From the NCBI RefSeq assembly GCF_036549475.1, contig NZ_JAZHLI010000001.1, positions 124,001 to 188,000 of the forward strand: 64,000 nt of DNA. The letters are read 5' to 3'. Positions 36,182 through 47,162 of this stretch are shown piece after piece. The translations under genes were made by a program, and so were the position numbers. The notes beneath the pieces are model-generated. The model saw nothing but the letters and a program-made list of their open reading frames with translations, searched no databases and had not been told where the DNA came from. Every line of letters begins with the position of its first letter. The stretch's first letter is position 1. This DNA is from Aurantimonas sp036549475 (GTDB lineage Bacteria; Pseudomonadota; Alphaproteobacteria; Rhizobiales; Rhizobiaceae).

Positions 36182-37305
36182 GAGACGGCTCGAAGGTAGG
36201 GGCGCGGGAAGATCCGGGCCGGATCGTAGCGCGACAGATAGGGGTCGGGGTCGACCCGCCGGGCGCTTTCTTCCACCACGTCGAACCCGCCCTCCCTCAC
36301 CCGCCCGATTCGAACCGGCAGGCTGGCATGCTGGGTCTGCGGATCGATGGCGATCTCGCCGAAGGGTGTCGCGAAATGCTGGCCGGCAAAGTCCGGGATG
36401 CGGCTCGCCGCTCCGGCATCGGAAGCAAGGCGGTCGGCAAGGACGAGGACGGCGCTGTAGGCCGCGGCGAAGAAGGACGAGGGTCGCGAGGCAAATTCCG
36501 GTTCCGCCGCCTGGCCCGGCCAGGGCTTCGTGCGGTCGTGGAAATACGGCCCGACGGCGATGTGGCCCTCGGCCGCGGCACCGATCGCCGGCAGCTCGAT
36601 CTCCGTCAGGTTGCAGGAGAGGATCGGGCAGGAGGTGGCGGCGAAATGCGGATCCTGGCGCGCCAGTGCGTCATAGGCGGCGAAGAAGGCATAGGAGGAC
36701 GGCCCGATCAGGTGGTTGAGGACGAAATTCGGCTTTGTCGCGCGAATCTCGTCGATCAGCCGGGAGACATCGGTGTCGCCGAGCGGCAGATAGCGCTCGC
36801 CCAGTACGCGCCCCCCGGCATCGCCGACCAGATCGCGGGCGACGCGATTGGTCTCCCAGCCCCAGATGTAGTTGGAGCCGACCAGGAAGGCGTCGGCGCC
36901 GAAGCGCGGCACGACATGGCCGAGCAGCGGCACCAGATGCTGGTTCGGGCAGGCATGCATGTAGACGACGTGGTCGTTCGATTCGAACCCTTCGTAAGGG
37001 CAGGCGTACCAGAGCGTCCCGCCGGTCTTCTCCAGCACCGGGATGACCTCCTTGCGGCTCCAGGAGGTGATGCAGCCGATCACGTGGCGCGCCTCGCTGT
37101 CGCGCAGGATTTCCTCGCAGAGCGGCGCATAGCGCTCGACCCGCCCTCCCGGATCGCGCTCGACGGGCACGAATTCGACGCCGAGCGCCGGCTCGCGATT
37201 GACCGCCGCGATGGCGCTCATGGCGCCGGCGCGGCAGGCGTCGGACAACAGCTGATAGTTGCCGGAGCGCGAGTAAAGGATGCCGATTTCGGTGCGTCGC
37301 GTCAC
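36178..37305 (-). CDS. amiC: AmiC-like ligand sensor, first gene of the amide operon
   Basis: This is a 375-residue binding-protein-fold sensor related to AmiC (begins TEIGILYSRSGNYQLLSDAC, no signal peptide, hence cytoplasmic). It also has VIGCITSWSRKEVIPVLEKT and FLVGSNYIWGWETNR. AmiC holds AmiR inactive and releases it when amide binds. The start is GTG at 37305, only 11 bases after the leader terminator's T-run, with GTGGGA as a weak ribosome site. The same-operon AmiR-like partner supports this role. The ligand is probably the amide imported by the operon's transporter. Confidence 0.87.
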   Translation of the reverse strand: MTRRTEIGILYSRSGNYQLLSDACRAGAMSAIAAVNREPALGVEFVPVERDPGGRVERYAPLCEEILRDSEARHVIGCITSWSRKEVIPVLEKTGGTLWYACPYEGFESNDHVVYMHACPNQHLVPLLGHVVPRFGADAFLVGSNYIWGWETNRVARDLVGDAGGRVLGERYLPLGDTDVSRLIDEIRATKPNFVLNHLIGPSSYAFFAAYDALARQDPHFAATSCPILSCNLTEIELPAIGAAAEGHIAVGPYFHDRTKPWPGQAAEPEFASRPSSFFAAAYSAVLVLADRLASDAGAASRIPDFAGQHFATPFGEIAIDPQTQHASLPVRIGRVREGGFDVVEESARRVDPDPYLSRYDPARIFPRPYLRAVS

Positions 37306-37316
37306 GTCGATCCCAC

Positions 37317-37365
37317 AAAAAAAGCCCCGCCGCTCGTCGACAGAGAATCGACGGGCGGGCGAGGC
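37317..37365 (-). terminator. Leader intrinsic terminator (antitermination target) before amiC
   Basis: Read on the minus strand, GCCTCGCCCGCCCGTCGA (37365-37348) pairs with TCGACGAGCGGCGGGGC (37340-37324) with one bulge and one wobble around a 7-base loop, followed by seven T (37323-37317). It lies between the operon promoter and the amiC start, so transcription would stop before every gene unless read-through is enabled. This is the classic placement for AmiR control. Confidence 0.85.
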
Positions 37366-37376
37366 TCGAATGCCGT

Positions 37377-37393
37377 CCGGCGATCAGGGCCGG
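37377..37393 (-). promoter_or_regulatory. Leader hairpin upstream of the terminator, candidate ANTAR-binding element
   Basis: In the minus-strand transcript CCGGC and GCCGG form a 5-bp stem with loop CCUGAUC near the predicted 5' end. Nearer the terminator, GGC-ATTCGA-GCC is a second very small stem with a six-base loop, and GACGG there can pair with CCGTC of the terminator arm. Two hairpins, one next to the terminator, is what ANTAR proteins recognise. The loops do not clearly match the known A1/G4 hexaloop rule, so this is tentative. Confidence 0.4.
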
Positions 37394-37404
37394 TATGTCA
37401 GGTC

Positions 37405-37432
37405 AGCGTAACAGCGGCGGAGGATGAGTCAA
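37405..37432 (-). promoter_or_regulatory. Candidate sigma-70-type promoter of the amide operon
   Basis: On the minus strand TTGACT (37432-37427) and TACGCT (37410-37405) are 16 bases apart. Transcription would begin near 37398, about 90 bases before amiC, placing the leader hairpin and terminator inside the transcript. Confidence 0.6.
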
Positions 37433-37812
37433 GCGCTTCTGCCTTGCGACAGGGCATGCCTATTTCTTGGGCGGAGAGAGATGGCGGCTGGCCAGACCGT
37501 TTGATCTTGTTGCCGCCGGTTACCCGATCGCGATCTGCGATATCCGGCAGCGACCGCCGCTTCCGCCGCGTTGACGACATGCTCCTTGAACTGACGCAAT
37601 GGAACCTTATCAAAACCAGGTGTATGATCGCGTTCCGGGCCGACGGATCGTCCGCCCCGCGTGGCAGTCTGCGTGTCATCGGCGGACGAGCGTCGGGCAG
37701 AGCCTGGCGGCCTGCGCCCCTCGCCCCCCGAATGCAGTCCTTTTTCGAGTTCCTGAGACCGGCGCGAGCTGGATGCTCGCGTCCTGGAATGACCCAACTC
37801 AAGGAGGTCGTC
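37433..37812. other. Intergenic region upstream of the TPR protein gene
   Basis: No gene is recognised in these 380 bases. TTGAAC followed after 16 bases by TATCAA, near 37580-37610, is a weak plus-strand promoter candidate. A perfect AAGGAGGT ribosome site (37801-37808) precedes the TPR gene. Confidence 0.4.
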
Positions 37813-39690
<1,878 letters not shown>

Positions 39691-39712
39691 CCGGCGGCTT
39701 GTAGCCCCGATT

Positions 39713-39755
39713 GGCTCGCGCAACCCCGTAAGGGGGAGCGCGAGCCCCCCTTTTT
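39713..39755 (+). terminator. Intrinsic terminator of the TPR protein gene
   Basis: GGCTCGCGC (39713-39721) pairs perfectly with GCGCGAGCC (39738-39746), with a nested CCCC-GTAA-GGGG hairpin inside, followed by CCCCTTTTT (39747-39755). It is a strong terminator 22 bases after the stop. Confidence 0.88.
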
Positions 39756-40131
39756 CGATGGTCGGCTGGAACGACTTGCCGGACGACGGAGACGGACCGG
39801 CACTGTTTCGATCCCGGCCGAAAGAATGGTCCGGGGCGATTGCCGACGGTTGGAAACATTACTCGTTCCATTCAGCGACTGAACTGGAACCAACCGGAGC
39901 TGTCGTCAGTTTAATCAGTGACTCGGACTGCATTTTCCTTTAAAGACGCAGGTATTGACGCTCTCCGTCCTCAGAAGAGGAGACGGAGTTTGCAGATCTC
40001 CCAGCCCTTCATCAGTCGGATGCGGTTGAACTGCAACTGAGCTGCGCGTCACAAGCCCTCTCTCCGGCTCAGCAATTCCTCTCGTGCATTCGACGCGATC
40101 AACCGATCGCGCCTCCTTCCGAGTCTTTGTC
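39756..40131. other. Intergenic region with a long inverted repeat
   Basis: This region is AT-richer than the flanking genes. GTTCCATTCAG (39865-39875) and CTGAACTGGAAC (39879-39890) form an almost perfect inverted repeat with a 3-base centre and one unpaired base, suitable as an operator or small hairpin. A 61-codon frame at 39758-39943 lacks a ribosome site and starts beside the terminator, so it is not called. Confidence 0.45.
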
Positions 40132-42354
40132 ATGCGCCCTGCCCCCATCGCCTTCAACGAGCCCGAACGCCTGCGTGCGGTCGCCGAATACGACGTGGCG
40201 GCCGATACGCTCGCCAAGGACCTGGACCGGATCGCGCTGCTCGCGGCGAGCGTGTTCCAGGTGCCGATCGCGATGGTGTCGTTCGTCGAGCGCGACCGGC
40301 AGATCTTTCTCGCAAAAGTCGGCCTCGACGTTTGCGAGACAGGCCGGGACGTCTCCTTCTGTTCCCACGCGATCCGCGGTTCCGAGATGTTCGTGGTCCC
40401 CGACGCCACGCTGGACCCACGATTTGCGGACAACCCGCTGGTCACCGGTCCGCCACACATCCGGTTCTACGCCGGAGCCCCGCTGACCGGCGCTCGGGGG
40501 CAGACGATGGGGACGGTTTGCATCGTCGACGACAAGCCGCGCGCCGGCTTTTCGGACGGTGACCGCATCCTGCTGGCCGAACTTGCCGCAGCCGTCCTCG
40601 ACAAGCTCGAGCTCCACCGGCTGGACGTCGCCCGAAGCGCCAGCCAGGCCCGGCTCACAGCGGCCGCTGCGGTTTCCCCCGACGGTGTCGTCTGCACCGA
40701 CGAACGTGGGATCATCACCTTCTGGAACGCTGCCTGCGAGACGATGCTCGGTCACGCCGCCGAGGAGGTCATGGGGCGCCACATCGCGGTCATCGCCGCG
40801 CCCGGCACGCTCGACGGGGCGAAGACGAGTATCATCGGTGGCGGCTCGGACCTTCTGGTCGGCAAGACCATCGAGCTCACGGCGGCGCACCGCGACGGAT
40901 CGGAGTTCCCGGTCGAACTGTCGCTGACCGAGTGGCGCGACGAGGGTGTCACGAGCTTCGGATGCGTCATACGCGATGTCACCGAACGGCGTGCCAGCGA
41001 GGACCATCTGTTCGAACTGGCCTATTTCGACGCACTCACCGGACTGCCGAACCGGGTCGTGCTCCAGGCGCGCCTCGACGCCCTCGGCAACGGAACGGAC
41101 CCGGTCTGCGTCCTTGCCATCGACCTCGACGGGTTCAAGGAGGTGAACGACACGCTCGGACACCTGGTGGGCGATGAGTTGCTGCGCTCGGTGGCAGGCC
41201 GGCTGTCGGCCTGCACCCGACCGATCGACACCGTGGCACGGATGGGCGGCGACGAATTCGTCATGCTGCTTCCCGGTATCGGGGACCCGGTCCAGGCTGC
41301 GACAATTGCGGATCGGGTCATCGCGGCGGTGGCCGAGGCCTTCGTGTTCGAGGGACAGTCGGTCAATGTCAGCGCCAGCGTCGGCTTTGCGATTCATCCG
41401 ACCTTCGGTCAGGAGACCGGCGACCTCATCTCCAACGCAGATCTCGCGCTTTACCAGGCCAAGGCCGACGGCCGGCACTGCCGCAGGATGTTCGTGCCGG
41501 CGCTGCGCGAGCGCGCGACGCAGAGGCGCACCCAGGACTTCGAGCTTCGCCGTGCCCACGAAAGGGGCGAATTCGAACTCGTCTACCAACCGCAGGTGCG
41601 CCTGGCAGACGGGGTTCTCCTGGGTGCCGAAGCCCTCCTGCGGTGGCGCCATCCCACGAAGGGACTGCTGACGCCCGCCTCGTTCCTGGCGAACCTGGCC
41701 GCAGGACCGCTGGCCCCAGAGGTCGGACACTGGGTTCTCGAGCGAGCGTGCGAGCAGGCGGCGCATTGGCGCGACGGGGGCGCACCGGACTTTCGCATCG
41801 GCGTGAACCTCTTCGGCGCGCAGTTCCGGACGGACAATCTGTGCGAACGCGTGCGGCTCGCGCTCGCAGCCACCAGCCTGCCCCCCGAAGCGCTGGAGCT
41901 GGAGATCACCGAAGACATCATCCTGCGCCACGACGACGACATGACCGGGCCGCTGCGCGACCTGAAGGATCTGGGGATCGGGATCGCCTTCGACGACTTC
42001 GGGACCGGCTACGCGTCCTTGAGCATGCTGAAGCTCTTGCCATTGACCCGGCTGAAGCTGGATCAGAGCTTCGTGCGCGGGATGTGCTCGTCGAACGAGG
42101 ACATCGCAATCGTGCGCGCGGTCCTCTATCTCGGCGGAAGTTTCCAGCTCGCCGTGACAGCCGAAGGCGTCGAGACCGAGGCCCAGCGGGACATGCTCCT
42201 CGCGGAGGGCTGCGTGGAGGCGCAGGGCTACCTCTTCGGTCGTCCGATGTCGGCCGAAGATCTCTCCCGGCAGTTCGGCCTGCCAGAGGTCGGCGCTGCC
42301 CCGCACGAGATGCGGGACGGATGGACCTCCGCGGCCCTCGTTCGCCGTGTCTGA
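40132..42354 (+). CDS. GAF-PAS-GGDEF-EAL cyclic-di-GMP protein
   Basis: This is a 740-residue cytoplasmic signalling protein. Domains in order: GAF (residues about 25-165, with MVSFVERDRQIFLAKVG), PAS (about 180-295, DGVVCTDERGIITFWNAA), diguanylate cyclase (about 300-460, intact GGDEF at 372-376) and phosphodiesterase (about 478-720, intact EAL at 500-502; later DDFGTGYASLSMLKLLP). Both output motifs look catalytic, so the net direction of cyclic-di-GMP turnover cannot be told. The ATG at 40132 is preferred; a GTG at 40084 would add 16 residues. No transmembrane segment is seen. It converges on the next gene. Confidence 0.92.
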   Translation: MRPAPIAFNEPERLRAVAEYDVAADTLAKDLDRIALLAASVFQVPIAMVSFVERDRQIFLAKVGLDVCETGRDVSFCSHAIRGSEMFVVPDATLDPRFADNPLVTGPPHIRFYAGAPLTGARGQTMGTVCIVDDKPRAGFSDGDRILLAELAAAVLDKLELHRLDVARSASQARLTAAAAVSPDGVVCTDERGIITFWNAACETMLGHAAEEVMGRHIAVIAAPGTLDGAKTSIIGGGSDLLVGKTIELTAAHRDGSEFPVELSLTEWRDEGVTSFGCVIRDVTERRASEDHLFELAYFDALTGLPNRVVLQARLDALGNGTDPVCVLAIDLDGFKEVNDTLGHLVGDELLRSVAGRLSACTRPIDTVARMGGDEFVMLLPGIGDPVQAATIADRVIAAVAEAFVFEGQSVNVSASVGFAIHPTFGQETGDLISNADLALYQAKADGRHCRRMFVPALRERATQRRTQDFELRRAHERGEFELVYQPQVRLADGVLLGAEALLRWRHPTKGLLTPASFLANLAAGPLAPEVGHWVLERACEQAAHWRDGGAPDFRIGVNLFGAQFRTDNLCERVRLALAATSLPPEALELEITEDIILRHDDDMTGPLRDLKDLGIGIAFDDFGTGYASLSMLKLLPLTRLKLDQSFVRGMCSSNEDIAIVRAVLYLGGSFQLAVTAEGVETEAQRDMLLAEGCVEAQGYLFGRPMSAEDLSRQFGLPEVGAAPHEMRDGWTSAALVRRV

Positions 42355-42415
42355 CCCGCTTTGATCAGTGCAACTGGCCGCGCCACCGCTTGGTCCGGAG
42401 GCCCTGGCGCTCGGA

Positions 42416-43264
42416 CTATCGGTTCCGCGTCTGAACTTTTTCGTAGGTCGAGCCCGCCCGGATGAGAAAACCGTCGGTCGGAGACGGTTCGCGCAGATAA
42501 TCGAGCATCGGCCGCGAGATCTCCGGCGCGTCCTCCTCATAGAGCCCGCAGCCCCTGATGGCCTGGCGGTGATCGACACGGCGTCCGAGATACTCCATCA
42601 CCACTCGGGCCGCCACCGGCTGGTGCGCCTCGGTCGCGGTGATGCCCAGCATCAATCCGATCAGTGTCGAAACCCGGTTGCGATAGGGCGGATAGAGAAC
42701 TGTCTGCGACATCTCGTTGCCGACAACGGATTCATGATCGATCATGTGGATCCGGTCGCCAACCGGCAGAACCACGCCGCTATATTTGAACAGATCCCCC
42801 GGCGCATGACGATTGCCCGCCGGTGTCAGTCGCTCGATGGTCTTGTAGTAGGTCATCTCGCCGACCTGCCCGACGCAGACCAGGGACCGCAGAACGAAGC
42901 TCGGCGTCGAGAACGAATAGAAATACTTGTAGTAATAGCCGCAGTATTTCGCCAGTTGGGCATGCTGGCGCGCCGCTTGCTCGGCGATCCGCTTCACGGC
43001 CGGCGGCACGAGATCGTTGGATTCGTGCTGGGCGGGCCGCAGCCGGACAATGTCGCGGAACTGGTCGTGCGGCATCAGGATTTCGTACTCATCGACGCCG
43101 AAATAGTCGCAGATGCGCCGCAGGCTTCGACTCGAGGGAAAGGCCCTGCCGCCGAGATATTTCATGAACTGCTGGCGGTTCATCGACAGCTTGCGGCAGA
43201 CATCCGCCGTGGAGCGCTGGTAGCTGCACAGCAGTCTCAGATTCGGGATAAAATCGGCATTCAT
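42416..43264 (-). CDS. XRE-family helix-turn-helix regulator
   Basis: The 282-residue protein has an N-terminal helix-turn-helix (residues about 8-60: LRLLCSYQRSTADVCRKLSM, then KYLGGRAFPSSRSLRRICDY). A long C-terminal domain follows, with several Tyr-rich strands (YYYKYFYSFSTPSFVLRS) that probably senses a ligand; I do not recognise that domain. It is divergent from the Liv-type binding-protein gene, 197 bases away, so control of that transporter is a reasonable inference. Confidence 0.78.
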   Translation of the reverse strand: MNADFIPNLRLLCSYQRSTADVCRKLSMNRQQFMKYLGGRAFPSSRSLRRICDYFGVDEYEILMPHDQFRDIVRLRPAQHESNDLVPPAVKRIAEQAARQHAQLAKYCGYYYKYFYSFSTPSFVLRSLVCVGQVGEMTYYKTIERLTPAGNRHAPGDLFKYSGVVLPVGDRIHMIDHESVVGNEMSQTVLYPPYRNRVSTLIGLMLGITATEAHQPVAARVVMEYLGRRVDHRQAIRGCGLYEEDAPEISRPMLDYLREPSPTDGFLIRAGSTYEKVQTRNR

Positions 43265-43461
43265 CGGGGCGGCTCCTGTCGCTGAGTGGCGCTAATGCAA
43301 CGTCCAGCCGCTTCAGATCAAGCGGTTTCTCCCGATTGCGCCCATGCGGGTTCTCGGCCCACACTTCGGACAAGGTCTCGTTCTGAGCACGCCTAAATCG
43401 TGGGCAGAACGGTGCCGCGAGTGCCGCGTTTTCGCGCTCTCGATAGTCAACAGGAGAGGCC

Positions 43462-44679
43462 ATGATCAAACTCGCAAAACTGTCAGCCACAGCCCTGGTG
43501 GCCCTTGCCGTCGGTACGTCCGCGGCCTGGTCCCAGGAGACCATCAAGATCGGCGGTATTGCGCCGCTCTCGCCACCCGGCGGTGTCCAGACCGGGGAAT
43601 CCCTGCGCGACGGCATGACCATCGCGATCGAGGAGATCAACGAGAGCGGCGGCCTTCTCGGCAAGCAGGTCGAGCTCGTCGTCGAGGATACGTCGGGCGT
43701 TCCGGAAAAGGGCGTCGCCGCCTTCGAACGGCTGGCGTCGAGCGAAGGCGTCGTCGCGGTCACCGGGAGCGCCCACAGCGCTGTCTGCACCGCAGTCGGT
43801 CCGGTTGCGGAGAAATACGACATTCCGTTCGTCGCCGGCGAATGCTGGTCCGATGCGGTCACGGCCGCCGGCATCCCGGAAGTCTTCCGCATCACTGTGG
43901 CCAATTCGCTGGTCTATTCGGTTGCGGCCGACTGGGTGAAGGAAGCCGGCTTCAAGAACATCGCGATCATCTCCGAAAACTCCGACTGGGGTTTCGGCAT
44001 CATCGACGTGTTCACCAAGAACCTTCAGGACACGGGCGCGAACGTCACCTCGTTCACCGCCGAGCGCACGGTCAGCGACTTCACGCCGCAGCTCCTGCAG
44101 CTCAAGCGCGCCGATCCCCAGCCGGACCTGATCGTCGCCGGATTCACCGGCTCGAACCTGTTGCTCATGCTGCGACAGGCCTATGATCTGGGCTTGGCCC
44201 CCTCCAAGGATACGGCGATCTTCGCCGCCGGCGCCGACGTCCTCGAGCCGGAATTCTGGAACGTCATGGGTGATGCCGGCCAGTACGTAATCGGTAATCC
44301 CGCGGGCCTTCCCGGCAAGCCGGATACCGAACTGTCGCGCTCGTTCTCGAAAGCCTACCAGGCCCAGTTCGACCGTCCCGCAAACGCGGTCGCCATGGAA
44401 GGCTATGACGGCGTCATGGTCATCGCCGAGGCGATCAAGGCGGCCGGCGGCACGGACGGCCCGGCGCTGCAGGAGGCGTTGCGCCAGCTTCGCTGGAACG
44501 GCACCCGCGGCGAGATCTACTTCCCGCAGGACAAGGATCCGGCCTGGAAGTTCCAGCAGTGGCCGGACGTACCGATCTTCGTGATCCAGTACACCGAGGC
44601 GAACCAGACGCCGTCGGATGCCGCCATCCTGTGGCCGCGGGCCGAGGCAACCACGGACGAGATCGTTCTGAAGCCGTAA
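43462..44679 (+). CDS. Liv-type ABC substrate-binding protein
   Basis: This 405-residue Peripla_BP_6 protein has a Sec signal (LVALAVGTSAAWSQ) and mature start TIKIGGIAPLSPPGG. Family segments include GSAHSAVCTAVGPVAEKYDI and IISENSDWGFGIIDVFTKN. AGGAGAGGCC precedes the ATG. It faces the livF-G-M-H operon, which lacks its own binding protein, so it most likely serves that importer. The ligand is not known; the amidase beyond the operon suggests an amide or amino acid derivative. Confidence 0.92.
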   Translation: MIKLAKLSATALVALAVGTSAAWSQETIKIGGIAPLSPPGGVQTGESLRDGMTIAIEEINESGGLLGKQVELVVEDTSGVPEKGVAAFERLASSEGVVAVTGSAHSAVCTAVGPVAEKYDIPFVAGECWSDAVTAAGIPEVFRITVANSLVYSVAADWVKEAGFKNIAIISENSDWGFGIIDVFTKNLQDTGANVTSFTAERTVSDFTPQLLQLKRADPQPDLIVAGFTGSNLLLMLRQAYDLGLAPSKDTAIFAAGADVLEPEFWNVMGDAGQYVIGNPAGLPGKPDTELSRSFSKAYQAQFDRPANAVAMEGYDGVMVIAEAIKAAGGTDGPALQEALRQLRWNGTRGEIYFPQDKDPAWKFQQWPDVPIFVIQYTEANQTPSDAAILWPRAEATTDEIVLKP

Positions 44680-44704
44680 CCGCCGGCTCGGACATCCTCA
44701 CGTG

Positions 44705-44740
44705 AAAAACCCCCGCCGGTTCGCGCCGGCGGGGGTTTTT
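44705..44740. terminator. Bidirectional intrinsic terminator
   Basis: AAAAACCCCCGCCGG (44705-44719) and CCGGCGGGGGTTTTT (44726-44740) are a perfect 15-bp inverted repeat with a 6-base loop. Each strand ends in five T, so it can stop transcription from the binding-protein gene and from the convergent liv operon. Confidence 0.92.
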
Positions 44741-44790
44741 CGTGTCTGCAATGATCTTGCCTTACGCCTGCTGCAACCGGGACGCGGCGG

Positions 44791-45510
44791 TCAGAACAGC
44801 CAGTCGGCGATCGTGTCGCGATACGTTTCGTCGAAATGCGCCTTGCTGCCCTCGATCTTGTTTGCACCGAGTTCCAGGACATAGATGTAGTCGGCGACGT
44901 CGGTGCCCGCGATGACGTTCTGATCGACCATGAGGACGGTCCGCCCCTCCTCGCCGACCAGCCGGCGCAGATGGTCGTAGATCACCCCGGCGCGCTTGGG
45001 GTCGAGGCCGACCGTCGGCTCGTCGATCAGCATCAGGTCGGGATCGCTCATCAGCGCCAGTTCCAGCTGCATGAGCCGCTGCTGGCCGCCCGACATCAGG
45101 CCGGCCCGACGCTGCCGGAATTCCTTCAGATGGGGCGCCCGCTCGAACACCCGTTCGGTCGCCGTGCGACAGCGCTGACGATCGGAACGGAACGACCAGG
45201 TGGCCATCTCGATGTTTTCCGCCACCGTCATGTCCTTGAAGAGAGCATGGCCCTGAGGGACGTAGGCGATGCCCATGCGCACGAGATCGCGCGTGGCGAC
45301 CCCGACGAGGTCCGTCTCGCCGTAGCGGATCGACCCGGCATGCGGCCGCAGCTGACCGATGATGGTCTTCAGGAGCGTCGACTTGCCGACGCCGTTGGCG
45401 CCGATGATGGTGGTCAACTGCCGCGGCCGGGCAATGACGCTGACGCCGCTGAGAATGTCGATGTCGCGGCTGTAGCCGGCGCGCAGGTTCGAGACCTCAA
45501 GCTGCGTCAT
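44791..45510 (-). CDS. livF: Branched-chain amino acid-type ABC ATPase LivF
   Basis: This 239-residue ATPase has Walker A GANGVGKST, the LivF-type MGIAYVPQGHALF Q-loop, signature MSGGQQRLMQLELAL and Walker B LMLIDEPTVGLDP. ATG 45510 lies inside the end of livG (14-base overlap). A 27-residue longer form would run back into livG and is rejected. It energises import with LivG. It is the last gene of the operon, ending 50 bases before a bidirectional terminator. Confidence 0.92.
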   Translation of the reverse strand: MTQLEVSNLRAGYSRDIDILSGVSVIARPRQLTTIIGANGVGKSTLLKTIIGQLRPHAGSIRYGETDLVGVATRDLVRMGIAYVPQGHALFKDMTVAENIEMATWSFRSDRQRCRTATERVFERAPHLKEFRQRRAGLMSGGQQRLMQLELALMSDPDLMLIDEPTVGLDPKRAGVIYDHLRRLVGEEGRTVLMVDQNVIAGTDVADYIYVLELGANKIEGSKAHFDETYRDTIADWLF

Positions 45511-46228
45511 GGCGATCTCCCAGATAGGCTTCCAGGACCGCAGGATTGGCGCGCGTTTCGTCCGGCGTTCCGTCGCAGATGATGTCTCCATAACTCAGGG
45601 TGACGACCCGGCGGCAGAGGCCGAAGATGGACCCCATGTCGTGACTGATCAGGATGATCGTCACGCCATTCGCATTCCATTCGCGGATCCGCTCGTACAT
45701 GAAGCGTTTCAGCTCCGGGTGAACACCGCCGAAGGGCTCGTCCAGGAGAACGAGCTTGGGCTGCAGCATCATGATGCGCGCAAATTCCAGGAGCTTGGCC
45801 TGTCCCCCGGACAGATTGCCGGCTCTCTCGTGCGCCAGCCGGGTCAGATTGAGATCGTCCAGCACCGTCATGGCGCGGTTCGTGGCGGCAGGCCGGCTCT
45901 CACTCCAGTCGGACAGGCCCGCAACGAGCATGTTCTCCAGGACCGTCAGCCGGCGGAAGACCTTGGTGACCTGGAAGGACCGGCCGATGCCGATCCGGGC
46001 GAGGCGATGCGGCGACAGCCCGGCGACGGGCTTTCCGTCATACGCGATCGTGCCGCCGTCGGCGTCGTAGTAGCCGCTGACGATGTTCAGGAGCGTGGTC
46101 TTGCCGGAGCCGTTCGGCCCGATGAGCCCGACCATCTCGCCCGCCTCCACCGACAGGTCGATGTTGTTCAGCGCGACGACGCCGCCGAACCGCTTCCTCA
46201 GTCCCTGGACGACGAGTTGTTCAGGCAT
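45497..46228 (-). CDS. livG: Branched-chain amino acid-type ABC ATPase LivG
   Basis: This 243-residue ATPase has Walker A GPNGSGKTT, the GIGRSFQVTKVFRRLTVLEN Q-loop region, signature LSGGQAKLLEFARIM and Walker B LVLLDEPFGGVHP. The usual LivG sequence after the signature has an extended Q-rich form, while here it is GGQAKL. The chosen ATG overlaps livM by 8 bases. It works as the partner of LivF on the cytoplasmic face. Confidence 0.92.
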   Translation of the reverse strand: MPEQLVVQGLRKRFGGVVALNNIDLSVEAGEMVGLIGPNGSGKTTLLNIVSGYYDADGGTIAYDGKPVAGLSPHRLARIGIGRSFQVTKVFRRLTVLENMLVAGLSDWSESRPAATNRAMTVLDDLNLTRLAHERAGNLSGGQAKLLEFARIMMLQPKLVLLDEPFGGVHPELKRFMYERIREWNANGVTIILISHDMGSIFGLCRRVVTLSYGDIICDGTPDETRANPAVLEAYLGDRHDAA

Positions 46229-47162
46229 CCCGCTTCCTCCGGCTGGTGACGGCGTCGACGAGCGTGCCGAAGATTCCGTTCGGGGCAAAGCGCAGCATCA
46301 GGATGGCGACGAGGCCGAAGACGACCAAGCGCCACTGCTCCACTTCGCGCAGCATCTCCAGGAGAACCTGCAGCAGCATCCCGCCGAGTGCGGCGTAGAG
46401 AATGTTGTGAAATCCGCCGATGACGGCCATCGCCAGGACTATGCCCATCTCCTGCAGCGACATCATCGACGGCGTGATGAGCTGGACGAAATGCGCGTAG
46501 AGCCCGCCGGCAAGGCCTGCGAAGGCGCTGGACACGGCAAAGGCGACGCATTTCCACAGGGTCACGTCGACGCCGAGACTGGCCGATCCGTCCTCGTCCT
46601 CGCGGATCGACTGGAAGAAGAGGCCGATCCGCGAACGCAGCAGCAGCCCCATGGCAATCAGGCACATGACGGTCACGGCAAGGAACAGATAATAGTAATC
46701 CAGCCGGCTGCCGCCCGGGATCAGCGCGGGCACCCGCAGCCCCAGGCTGCCCTCGGTGAGGCCATGCTCCGCCGTAACGGTGATCCGCAGGATCTCGCCG
46801 AAGGCGATCGTGGTCAGGCCGAGATAGGCGCCGTGCAGACGCAGGGTCAGCCAGCCCAGCGCAAAGCCGACGATACCGGCAATGACCACGCCCGTGACGA
46901 GGCCGAGGCCGACCGGCAGACCCAGATGGATGACGCTGAGCGCGGAGGCATAGCCGCCGAGGCCGCTCATCGCTGCCTGCGCGAAGCTGATTCGTCCGAC
47001 ATAGCCGACCAGCAGCGACCAACTCGCGGCCAGAAGCGCGTAGTAGAAGCCGATCGTGACCGTATAGACCCAGTAGTCCGAGAGCCCGACGAAGGGCAGT
47101 ACGGCGAAGCCCAGCGCAAGGACGGCAAGACCGGTGATCTTCATCGGTGCCACGCCGCTCAT
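46221..47162 (-). CDS. livM: Branched-chain amino acid-type ABC permease LivM
   Basis: This 313-residue polytopic permease has YYALLAASWSLLVGYVGRISF, AQAAMSGLGGYASAL and GAYLGLTTIAFGEILRI, standard for LivM. ATG 47162 overlaps the livH stop (ATGA). A second in-frame ATG six codons in is possible. A 531-residue frame that extends upstream is an out-of-frame reading of livH. Confidence 0.92.
   Translation of the reverse strand: MSGVAPMKITGLAVLALGFAVLPFVGLSDYWVYTVTIGFYYALLAASWSLLVGYVGRISFAQAAMSGLGGYASALSVIHLGLPVGLGLVTGVVIAGIVGFALGWLTLRLHGAYLGLTTIAFGEILRITVTAEHGLTEGSLGLRVPALIPGGSRLDYYYLFLAVTVMCLIAMGLLLRSRIGLFFQSIREDEDGSASLGVDVTLWKCVAFAVSSAFAGLAGGLYAHFVQLITPSMMSLQEMGIVLAMAVIGGFHNILYAALGGMLLQVLLEMLREVEQWRLVVFGLVAILMLRFAPNGIFGTLVDAVTSRRKRDA

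Noticed and set aside
39758..39943. 61-codon frame after the TPR terminator
   Set aside because: It starts right beside the terminator T-run, lacks a ribosome site and has no recognisable feature.
40099..42579. 826-codon minus-strand frame opposite the GGDEF-EAL gene
   Set aside because: The plus strand has intact GGDEF and EAL motifs; the antisense frame has no recognisable domain.
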